From an uncultured Clostridium sp. (GTDB lineage Bacteria; Bacillota; Clostridia; TANB77; CAG-508): a DNA stretch of 64,000 bases. A program made the translations under genes and the position numbers. Each line of letters opens with the position of its first letter. Position 1 is the first letter of the stretch. The notes beneath the pieces are model-generated. The model saw only the letters and a program-made list of their open reading frames with translations. It did not search any database and was not told where the DNA came from. Where the stretch lies: assembly GCA_900557195.1 (NCBI GenBank), contig USRT01000005.1:26656-90655 (forward strand), in the 5' to 3' direction. Positions 56,347 through 64,000 of the stretch are shown piece after piece.

Positions 56347-59300
56347 GTGCCTCCAAATTATGACTTTAATAGATTATTACAACCAGAAGAATTTCAGGAT
56401 TTTGCTAGAGATATATTACAAGTAAGAGAAAAGAATATCATGGAGAGTTTTAGGACAACAAAAGATGGCGGAATTGATATGAAGACTGTACAAGATGGCA
56501 AATTAGTTATTGGACAGGCAAAAAGATATCGAACATATAAAGAATTAAAAAGTATTTTAGAGAATGAGCTAAAAAAGGTACAAAGAATAAATCCAAATAG
56601 ATATATTTTAATTACGTCCATAGAAGATTTTAATAATGAAAACAAACAAAAGATATTAGAAAAATTTAAAGGTTACATTAAAGATACAAATGATATTTTA
56701 GGAAATCAAGATTTAAATAATTTATTGGGAAATGAAGAATATAAGCAAATTGAAATAAAGTATACACAATTATATATAAAAAGTGCTAACTTATTAAATA
56801 GTTTGATAGATGGAAATGTAAATAATAAAATATATACAATGTCAAGAAATAAACTTAAAGAAGTATTAGAAAATGAAAAAACATATGTAGAAGGAGAGGT
56901 TTTTAAAGAGGCTAGAAATATTATTAGAGATAAACACTGTTTACTTATAACTGGTGAGGCAGGAATAGGAAAAACAGCTTTAGCTGAGCATATATGTTAT
57001 TGTGAAATGATGGAAAATGAAGATATGAAATTTTCATATGTATATTCCTTTGATGAGATATTAAGTATATATAAAGAAAATCAAAATCAAATATTTTTAT
57101 TTGATGATTTCTGGGGAAGTGTTTTTAAAGAAAGATATGATAAAATAGAAGAAAAAAAGATGATTGATGTAATAGAAATGTTTTCAAATGATACAACAAA
57201 AAGATTAGTAATTACATCAAGAAATTATATAGTACAAAAAGCTTTTAAAGAACATGAGCAAAGTAGGCAAAGTTTAGAAGAAAATAGAATAATTATAGAA
57301 TTAGAATCTTTTTCTGAGATTTATAAAACTAAAATATTATTTAATCATTTAAAAGAATCAAAACTAGAGTGGCGTATTGTAAATGAAATTGTTAAAGAAT
57401 ATAAAAGAATAATATATCATAATATGTACAATCCCAGAACAATTGTAAGATATTTAAGAAGATTGGAAAAAGAAAAAAGTAATGATTATCCATATGTATA
57501 TATATTAAAATTACTACAATTTTTAGATAATCCAGAAGATTTAATTGAAGAAGTGTTTCAAGAGCAAACTGAAGCTTCTAAAATTATTTTAATGATTCTT
57601 ATGCTAATTGGAGTAAAGGCAGAAGTAAAAAAATTAAGAGATATTTATAATGACTATATTGATATAAATAGTACATATGCAAGGAAAAATGAATTTGATA
57701 TAAGTATGAAGCAGTTAGAAAAGGAATTAATTAAAGTGTATGAAGATGAAGACTTTAAGTATAATACTCCTATTTTTGTAGAATTTAAAGATCCTTCTAT
57801 AGAAGAATTTATGTATCATTTTTTAGAGGAAAACAAATATGAATATTTAAAAGATATTATAAAGAGTACTTGTGTATTAAATATTTTTATGAGAATAAGT
57901 GGAGCAATATTATTATCAATTAATTTTAATATAAGTAAAAGTGAAAAAAATAAAGGACATAAACTTTATATTGAAGAAGATTTAAAAAAAGAGTTAATTA
58001 ATAATATTATAGAAAAATATAATGATTTAGAATATATATATGAAAGAGATTTAGAAGATAATATTTTTGAAAATCGATTTAGTGATTTTGATAAATTAAA
58101 GAAGATAATACAAATATATAAAGAAATAGATAGTGAAGAATTGAAATTTTTTATAGAAAAAAAGTTAAATGAAATATTTATATTATTAGAGAAGGAAGAT
58201 GAATACTTTTATGTAGAAGATATGTATAATGTAATACCTCTTATTAAAGAAATAAAAAATACATATATGTTAAACATTAAGATGGATCCAGTAAGTATAA
58301 TACAAGGTTTTTTTGGCAAAATAAAATTTGCAGAAGAATTATTAATTATGGAAAAATTTGATGAAGTATTTCCAATAGAATATAGTGAATTTAAGAAGAA
58401 AAATAAAGATGAGATTATCTCAAAAGCATTATCATTAATATTAGATGATATCGATTATTTTATGTCGGATGGATTATATGATAAGATAGATGAATTAATG
58501 GATTTTATATATCCAGAAATATTAGAAAGTTTCAATATACCATTTGATAAAAAATTTGATAGAACAGTATATAAATTAGCAGAGAGAAATAAGCATAATA
58601 TCTCAAAAAAGGAAAAAGAAGAATGGCAAAGACTATGTAAACAAAGAGCAGAAGAGAGAAAAAGAAAAGAAGAAGAAAAAAACAGAATAATAAATAAGGA
58701 AAAACGTTTAGTATTAGGAAAAGAAACAGAAGAACTAGATATAAAAGATGTTAAAAAGTTATTAGATGAAAAAGTAATAAATCCCAAACATAGGAAAGAA
58801 CTAAAATCCATTTTCAATAAAAGATACTATTCACAGAATTTTTATATTAGAAGTCTTTTTGATACAAAAGAAAGTCTTATTATATTGATTAATGCTATAA
58901 ATAGTAAAGATGTCTCTTTAAAGTATACTAGATTTTTGAGTGATTTTACTAATTTTTTATTAAAGGATAGTAAGTTGGGTGTTAAAGAAAGCATAAACAT
59001 ATTATCGAAGTTTGCATCAGAACAAATGGAAAAAGGGTTATCTATATTTTCATGGGAAAATGTAATTGAAGATAAGAATTTTAAAGATAGACAAGACATT
59101 TTGGAAGAATTTATAAATATTGGAATTCTAAGAAAATACGAAAAATGGGTTGAATTTATAACAAAGGAACTACAGATATATTTAGCAGTAAAACAAGCAG
59201 TAATTAGACAAATTGGCTGTTATGATATGTTAGAAAGATATATTAAAGATAATGTAGAATTTGAAGAAGATGAAGTTACAATAATTAAAATGTATGAAAT

Positions 59301-59751
59301 AGAAAGTAAAGAAATGTTTAAAGAAACTTTTGAGAAGAAAGTAATAGATGAATTTTTGCAAAGTATTAATAATACAACTGAAAGAACAATTTGTATTTCA
59401 ATTATGAAGATATTTGAACTTGAGTTGGAAATGACCAAGGAATTACAAGTAGGTGGAAGTTGTGAGAACTGTTCATATATAGGTGATTTACTACAAAGTA
59501 AAGATATATATATTAATGATTGCAACATTATAATAGAGGAAAATAATGAAAATAATAGAATTAGAGAAGAGTTTAAATTAAAATATTATGATAATAAAAC
59601 AGAAAAATACAAAATAAATATGTTAAGTGCTTTTCAAGATGATGATATATATCCAATTTTAGAAGAAATAGGTATTTGTGAATATTTTGTAAATATATAT
59701 AACGAAGTTTTACATATGAAAAACAAACTAGATAAAATTAGTACTAATTAA
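56347..59751 (+). CDS. Mrr-like nuclease fused to a STAND-type ATPase (Avs-like, putative antiphage protein)
   Basis: 1134 residues; GTG start with AGGAAGTGAG upstream. The N-terminal part (about 10-130) fits an Mrr-type endonuclease: DGGID with Asp44 and GQAK with Gln57 and Lys59, a PD-(D/E)xK variant. Next come Walker A TGEAGIGKTALAE near 202-214, Walker B IFLFDDFWG near 249-257 and KRLVITSRN, which is the STAND-type ATPase core (nSTAND3-like). A long helical C-terminal half (about 480-1134) would be the sensor. Avs antiviral proteins share this plan of nuclease, STAND ATPase and sensor. This is an inference from architecture; I cannot say which Avs type. Another candidate role is plain restriction. 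Confidence 0.75.
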   Translation: MPPNYDFNRLLQPEEFQDFARDILQVREKNIMESFRTTKDGGIDMKTVQDGKLVIGQAKRYRTYKELKSILENELKKVQRINPNRYILITSIEDFNNENKQKILEKFKGYIKDTNDILGNQDLNNLLGNEEYKQIEIKYTQLYIKSANLLNSLIDGNVNNKIYTMSRNKLKEVLENEKTYVEGEVFKEARNIIRDKHCLLITGEAGIGKTALAEHICYCEMMENEDMKFSYVYSFDEILSIYKENQNQIFLFDDFWGSVFKERYDKIEEKKMIDVIEMFSNDTTKRLVITSRNYIVQKAFKEHEQSRQSLEENRIIIELESFSEIYKTKILFNHLKESKLEWRIVNEIVKEYKRIIYHNMYNPRTIVRYLRRLEKEKSNDYPYVYILKLLQFLDNPEDLIEEVFQEQTEASKIILMILMLIGVKAEVKKLRDIYNDYIDINSTYARKNEFDISMKQLEKELIKVYEDEDFKYNTPIFVEFKDPSIEEFMYHFLEENKYEYLKDIIKSTCVLNIFMRISGAILLSINFNISKSEKNKGHKLYIEEDLKKELINNIIEKYNDLEYIYERDLEDNIFENRFSDFDKLKKIIQIYKEIDSEELKFFIEKKLNEIFILLEKEDEYFYVEDMYNVIPLIKEIKNTYMLNIKMDPVSIIQGFFGKIKFAEELLIMEKFDEVFPIEYSEFKKKNKDEIISKALSLILDDIDYFMSDGLYDKIDELMDFIYPEILESFNIPFDKKFDRTVYKLAERNKHNISKKEKEEWQRLCKQRAEERKRKEEEKNRIINKEKRLVLGKETEELDIKDVKKLLDEKVINPKHRKELKSIFNKRYYSQNFYIRSLFDTKESLIILINAINSKDVSLKYTRFLSDFTNFLLKDSKLGVKESINILSKFASEQMEKGLSIFSWENVIEDKNFKDRQDILEEFINIGILRKYEKWVEFITKELQIYLAVKQAVIRQIGCYDMLERYIKDNVEFEEDEVTIIKMYEIESKEMFKETFEKKVIDEFLQSINNTTERTICISIMKIFELELEMTKELQVGGSCENCSYIGDLLQSKDIYINDCNIIIEENNENNRIREEFKLKYYDNKTEKYKINMLSAFQDDDIYPILEEIGICEYFVNIYNEVLHMKNKLDKISTN

Positions 59752-59806
59752 AAGATATTAATTAGTATATTGGTAATATGTAAAATAATATAAAAGGAGT
59801 TAATAC

Positions 59807-60736
59807 ATGGTACAAGAAATAATTAATAAGTATACTGATGAAGTATTATATAATACTTTAGTAAAATTTAATGTGAAAGAAAAATATATTTTAGAAATAA
59901 CAAACGATATTAAAGAGCAAATTTATTCTATATTATATCATTGGAATGATATACGTTTTAGAAAGGCTTTATTAATAATTGGATTAGAAGAAGGTAAATT
60001 TTACGAGCCAGAAGCTGATTTAGATATTAAGTGTTTTGTCGTTGTTGCTATTAGAAATAGTTTGCTTGAAATAATTTTTAGTGATGAAAGTAATCTTATG
60101 GAATTAAAAGAGCCAGTGATAGAAAATAATGTAAGATTGATAACTATGGATGCTATAAATTACTTTAAGAATATAGATTTTAAAGCACTTAGTAATGAAG
60201 TAATAAAAATAAAATTTAAAGACAGATACGGGGAGGTTGTAGAAAAGTATCCTATGGCATGGGAAGGGTTCATACAATTAGGTAATTGCTTGGGAAAAAA
60301 AGCTGTTTATAAAAAAGTTGAAATAAAAAATAAAATAGATATAACGAATTTGATTGAAAATACTAATGATTATAATAATAAAAAATCACAAATCAGAGAT
60401 GTTCAATCTGGAATTAGTACATCATTTTCAAAAGGATTAGCAGAGATTTTAAAAGATAATAGTATGACTATATTATATATAGATTGTTTAAAAATGCTTA
60501 CAAGAAACTTCGAAAAACTTTTAAAAGTTGTTGAGATTTTACTAGAGAATGATAGAATTTTTTTAACAAGTAACTATTTAATAACAAATTCCTATGTAAG
60601 TAAAAGGAGTGAAATTTATAGAGCATCTCATAGAGAAAGTGATGTTATGGATAAAATGAAAAGTAATGAATTTTTGCTAGGTATATCTAAAACACATAGA
60701 AAGTTTTTTGAAGATTGTATTAGTCAGATGATGTAA
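59807..60736 (+). CDS. Hypothetical protein, 309 residues
   Basis: No family recognised. The protein is mixed alpha/beta with a helical C-terminal third (about 195-300), and contains KALLIIGLEEGKFYEPEADL and YGEVVEKYPMAWEGFIQLG. AAAGGAG lies before the ATG. It follows the Avs-like gene by 56 bases on the same strand, so it may belong to the same system, or may be an independent cargo gene. Confidence 0.6.
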   Translation: MVQEIINKYTDEVLYNTLVKFNVKEKYILEITNDIKEQIYSILYHWNDIRFRKALLIIGLEEGKFYEPEADLDIKCFVVVAIRNSLLEIIFSDESNLMELKEPVIENNVRLITMDAINYFKNIDFKALSNEVIKIKFKDRYGEVVEKYPMAWEGFIQLGNCLGKKAVYKKVEIKNKIDITNLIENTNDYNNKKSQIRDVQSGISTSFSKGLAEILKDNSMTILYIDCLKMLTRNFEKLLKVVEILLENDRIFLTSNYLITNSYVSKRSEIYRASHRESDVMDKMKSNEFLLGISKTHRKFFEDCISQMM

Positions 60737-60812
60737 ACATCTCTATTTTAGTACTAATAATAAATATAACTTTAATCTTTATATAAAAATAAAGAAAACG
60801 AGAGGTAAAAAT

Positions 60813-61160
60813 ATGGATAAATACGAGTTGAAACAAAATCTAGATAAATTAAGTAAAAAAAGTAGTGTAGAAGATTTACAAAAATATATTAAGGACATGA
60901 TTGAGGTTAAAGGATTTAAGACAAGTTTATTAGAAAGAATGTGTTTATTAACAGAGGAAATAGGAGAACTTGCAAAAGAGGTTAGAAAAACAGACAATAA
61001 TTTAACAATAGATATTAATAAAGATTATAGTTCTAGTTTAGAGAATGAGATAACAGATGTATTTATATGTTTGATGGGAATGTGTGAATTATTAGATATG
61101 GATATTGTTCAAGGATTAAAGAATAAAGAAGAAATTAATTTTAATAGAGAGTACAAGTAG
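60813..61160 (+). CDS. MazG-like nucleotide pyrophosphohydrolase
   Basis: 115 residues. The all-helical MazG pattern is visible: LLTEEIGELAKEVRK near residue 48 (ExxE) and ENEITDVFICLMGMCELLDMDI near 80 (ExxD), which bind metal for NTP hydrolysis to NMP. GAGAGG upstream. Single-domain forms of this kind are common in accessory regions and may limit nucleotide pools. Confidence 0.85.
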   Translation: MDKYELKQNLDKLSKKSSVEDLQKYIKDMIEVKGFKTSLLERMCLLTEEIGELAKEVRKTDNNLTIDINKDYSSSLENEITDVFICLMGMCELLDMDIVQGLKNKEEINFNREYK

Positions 61161-61223
61161 ATTTTATTTATATCATATTACATAATAAATAGCTAAAGTA
61201 TAAAGACAGCAAAGGGGGATAAG

Positions 61224-61850
61224 ATGGAATTAGTTAGTATAGATATTAAAGAATTTAAAAAAGATGTGTATGAAGATTATAAAAAGTTATTTCCAGAAGA
61301 AGAGAGAAAAGCTTTTAAACATTTAAAATCATCTTTTGAAAAAGAAATAACAACATTTCTTAAAATTATGGTAGAAAATAAATTTATAGGCTTCTTTATT
61401 GTTAATATAGTAAAAGATATAAAATATGTGCATTTGGACTATTTTGCAATATTGCCAGAATATCAATCAAAGGGATATGGAACAGAAGCTATTAGAAAGC
61501 TAAAAGAAGAATATAAAGATTATTATGGGATTTTTATAGAAATAGAAAAAGTTGGTGAAGGAAGAACTTTAGAAGAAAATGAAATTAGAAAGAAAAGAGC
61601 AAACTTTTATGAAAGAATTGGGTTTAGTAAAATGAAATTTGATATAGATTTATATCAAGTTATATATTCTGCATATATTTTACAATGTAGTGTAGATGAT
61701 ATAAAAGAAGAAAATGTTATAGAAGATATTTGGGAAATATATAGAACAATTATGGGAGAAAAAAGATTAAGGAAGAATTGTAAAGTGATAAAAGATATAG
61801 GTACTCTGAATAGATATGAAAAAGTTTGCATACAATGTATACAATATTAG
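61224..61850 (+). CDS. GNAT-family N-acetyltransferase
   Basis: 208 residues. VHLDYFAILPEYQSKGYGTEAIRKLKEEY contains the acetyl-CoA loop QSKGYG, followed by RKKRANFYERIGFSKM. The C-terminal 50 residues are extra and helical. GGGGGAT precedes the ATG. The substrate is unknown. Confidence 0.82.
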   Translation: MELVSIDIKEFKKDVYEDYKKLFPEEERKAFKHLKSSFEKEITTFLKIMVENKFIGFFIVNIVKDIKYVHLDYFAILPEYQSKGYGTEAIRKLKEEYKDYYGIFIEIEKVGEGRTLEENEIRKKRANFYERIGFSKMKFDIDLYQVIYSAYILQCSVDDIKEENVIEDIWEIYRTIMGEKRLRKNCKVIKDIGTLNRYEKVCIQCIQY

Positions 61851-61901
61851 GTCAAAATTGATACATGGAGATTCTAAGAATTATGAAAAAGAAATAAAAA
61901 A

Positions 61902-63905
61902 ATGATGACGCAAGTTCAATTTGCTTTAAATAATGGTATATTAGGAGAAATTATGGAAAGAGTTAAATTTTATTCAAAATCAGATTTGGGATGTGGTTAT
62001 AATTTAAAAAAACTTCATGAAATAGTTAATAACTACGATGAAAATAAAATAGATTATAATATAAATGATATATTAGAATTTTATAATATAATATTGTATA
62101 TTCATAATGAGTGCTATTTAAAAAAGTGGACAGATGTAGAAATAAACAATATAAAAAATAAATGTAAAAAAATGAATAAATCAATAGGAATTTATTTAAG
62201 TAAAATCGATGATAGTAATATAGAAAAAATATTTATAGAATTAGAAAAGAATTATAGATATTATGATAATTTTTTTGATGTGATAGAAAAATACAATGTT
62301 TTTAAAAGAATATCAGAAGGTATATTTGAGAAAGTGATAAAAGACAGATATATTTTACAACATGTATTGCAGAATAAAAAAATTGTCACAAAATTTGGTA
62401 ATTCAATAAGAAACAAATTATTAGAGTATCCTGAAAATGCTAAAATTTTACTAGATAAATATGAAATCGAAGGAAATAATAAGCAGATTTATTTACCAAA
62501 TGAACTTACTATTGAAGATAAAGAAAATTTAATTATTAATTATATAAATAGTGAAGAAGCTAATTTGAATTATTTAAGAATAATTGAGAATATTCAAAGT
62601 AAAAAGAATGAATTAGAGATAAGTGATAAGACAAGGCTATTAACTAAGAAAAAAATAAAGGAACAAACAGAAAAATTTTTTAAAGATAGTCCTGGTATAG
62701 AAATGAGAAGATCGGTTGCGTTTTCTGAAAAAAGATTAGAACATGAAGTTATAATAGAAGGTAGTGGAAGAGATATAAAATGTGTATATGATTTTAATTG
62801 GATTAAAGAAAACCAAGACTATCCTACATTATTAAATAATTTTATATATTTATTTGGATATACAGATTTGAAAATGAGAATTGTGTTTACTAGCAAAAAA
62901 AGTAATTTAGGGTTATTCGAAAGATATATATTTATAAATTCAAAAAATGCATATAAAAAAGGTACAGCATTTGATACATTAGAAATGTTATCTAATTTAC
63001 AGATTATAGCATACAATGAAAGATTAAATTCTTTAAATATTAGAATAGAAGATATTATAGAATGGTTCTTTAAGGAATATCTATTGAATGAATTTAATAT
63101 TAATGAATATCGCATTTCGATACCTTCAGAAAATTCATCTACTCTTGAGAAATGTAGGACTATATTATCAGAAATGGATCATATATTAAAAGAGTATCAA
63201 CTGATTGTTGAAGATGGAGAAATTGACCATGAATTAATAGAAATATCTTCAAATCCTATACTATTCAAAGATATTAAAAGTATGATAAAAAATAAATATG
63301 TGTATGCAAATTCCGAAGAGTATAATTTAATTGAATATTATTTTTTTTCTAATCAATGTATGTTACATTATATACAAAGAATTAAGACGAGTTATAACTC
63401 TTTCTTTGATTTAATTAATAATGAAAAGATAAAAAAGGAAGATTATGTTACATATGCACAAGAAGAAATAAATTACTTAATAGAAAACAGCTATATTATA
63501 GAAGATAAAGAAGGATATCTAAATATAAATAAAAAAGAGGTAGTATATATTTTTAAAGACCTATATGAAAATGAAGTTATCAGTTATTGGAAACATTCTG
63601 AAGAATATAGGAAAGCAATTGATGAACTTATTAATGATGGAATCCTTTGTACCAAAAGTAGTTTATTGTCACATCCAGAAATAGATTATTTTAATTATTA
63701 TTTAAACAAATCCGAATTTAACAATGGATTAGATTTAAGAAACAGATATATACATGGAACACAACCAAGTGATGAAAAAGCAGAAGAAATACATAAATAT
63801 AATTATATGATATTCTTAAAGTTATTTATTTTACTAATCATAAAAATAAATGATGATTTATGCATATATGATAGTGTTGTATATAAAGAAAATAAGGAAG
63901 AATAA
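61902..63905 (+). CDS. Large protein with a C-terminal HEPN-like RxxxxH motif
   Basis: 667 residues; I do not recognise the full-length family. The protein is helical, and near the C terminus it has DLRNRYIHGTQPSDEKA (about residues 611-627), in which RNRYIH matches the RxxxxH motif of HEPN ribonucleases, followed by a final hydrophobic helix. HEPN domains with this RNxxxHG spacing are frequent in abortive-infection and toxin proteins. ATG 61902 or 61905 is the start; no strong ribosome site is seen. It could be a defence protein; that is inference from one motif and location. Confidence 0.6.
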   Translation: MMTQVQFALNNGILGEIMERVKFYSKSDLGCGYNLKKLHEIVNNYDENKIDYNINDILEFYNIILYIHNECYLKKWTDVEINNIKNKCKKMNKSIGIYLSKIDDSNIEKIFIELEKNYRYYDNFFDVIEKYNVFKRISEGIFEKVIKDRYILQHVLQNKKIVTKFGNSIRNKLLEYPENAKILLDKYEIEGNNKQIYLPNELTIEDKENLIINYINSEEANLNYLRIIENIQSKKNELEISDKTRLLTKKKIKEQTEKFFKDSPGIEMRRSVAFSEKRLEHEVIIEGSGRDIKCVYDFNWIKENQDYPTLLNNFIYLFGYTDLKMRIVFTSKKSNLGLFERYIFINSKNAYKKGTAFDTLEMLSNLQIIAYNERLNSLNIRIEDIIEWFFKEYLLNEFNINEYRISIPSENSSTLEKCRTILSEMDHILKEYQLIVEDGEIDHELIEISSNPILFKDIKSMIKNKYVYANSEEYNLIEYYFFSNQCMLHYIQRIKTSYNSFFDLINNEKIKKEDYVTYAQEEINYLIENSYIIEDKEGYLNINKKEVVYIFKDLYENEVISYWKHSEEYRKAIDELINDGILCTKSSLLSHPEIDYFNYYLNKSEFNNGLDLRNRYIHGTQPSDEKAEEIHKYNYMIFLKLFILLIIKINDDLCIYDSVVYKENKEE

Positions 63906-63932
63906 AATTTTCCTTATTTATTTAACTTTAAT

Positions 63933-63960
63933 AATACCCCCCAGCTATGCTGGGGAGTAT
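63933..63960. terminator. Hairpin after the last gene, near the window end
   Basis: ATACCCCCCAGC pairs with GCTGGGGAGTAT around TAT. The stem is unusually GC-rich for this genome. No T run follows closely. It could be a terminator or the end hairpin of a mobile element beyond the window. Confidence 0.5.
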
Positions 63961-64000
63961 AATATAACTTATAGTTTTGCAGAGGGTAACAAAATACCCA

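Overview
The window comes from a very AT-rich, Gram-positive-type bacterium, most likely an uncultivated Clostridia-like member of the Bacillota. Evidence: SepF, DivIVA, WhiA, MutS2, DisA, RadA, a sortase, a 6S RNA, strong AGGAGG ribosome binding sites and TTG/GTG starts. No 16S rRNA is present, so a finer placement is a guess.

The main result is a decoding anomaly. I scanned every CGG by eye. In the typical genes of this window CGG never works as an ordinary arginine codon. In 24 places an in-frame CGG sits where the reading frame must move by +1. Skipping the C and reading the next triplet GGA, GGG or GGT as glycine restores the protein each time. Twenty-two of these sites (in 14 genes) disrupt the zero-frame ORF: mtaB, mutL, miaA, a HlyD-like gene, ftsK (2), a GH15 gene (2), radA (4), disA, mutS2 (2), rimP, infB, nrnA, whiA and a putative metallopeptidase (3; the last is near its stop and only changes the tail). 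Two more lie at the ends of ylxQ and prmC, where either reading works. The recovered glycine is often the conserved family residue: RadA CPGC and P-loop, IF2 AGGITQH, FtsK RAAGMH, MutS2 KTVGLL, GH15 GYCW. The one exception is a cysteine-rich, foreign-looking gene at 7.4-7.9 kb that needs CGG as a sense codon. The simplest reading is that CGG has no normal tRNA and that CGGN is read as a four-base glycine codon or by obligatory +1 slippage. The genes are annotated here as full-length, spanning the shifts.

Layout. 0-7.1 kb: mtaB, pheA, an aminotransferase, a short alaS, a HIT protein, a sortase, tRNA-His and tRNA-Gln. 7.3-8.6 kb: three minus-strand cysteine-rich small proteins. 8.8-20.2 kb: mutL-miaA-HlyD-like, sepF-divIVA, rsmD, a coiled-coil protein, ftsK and an orphan coiled-coil gene. 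20.2-28.1 kb: an MBL/beta-CASP RNase, a GH15 enzyme, a SUKH protein, an ORF6N gene flanked by repeats and a MATE transporter. 28.1-35 kb: radA-disA, a cyclophilin and mutS2. 35-43 kb: the rimP-nusA-rnpM-ylxQ-infB-rbfA-nrnA-truB translation cluster. 43-47.3 kb: 6S RNA, prmC, whiA and hemW. 47.5-50.3 kb: an unknown three-gene set with an HExxH protein. 50.5-64 kb: an accessory region of NUDIX, HAD, GNAT, MazG-like and methyltransferase genes, plus an Avs-like nuclease-STAND ATPase and a protein with a HEPN-like RxxxxH motif. No CGG shift sites occur in this last region.

Between operons lie four repeat families (A-D below), each seen at least twice. Several have long stems whose arms differ between copies but stay complementary, so they are probably structured RNAs or palindromic mobile repeats.
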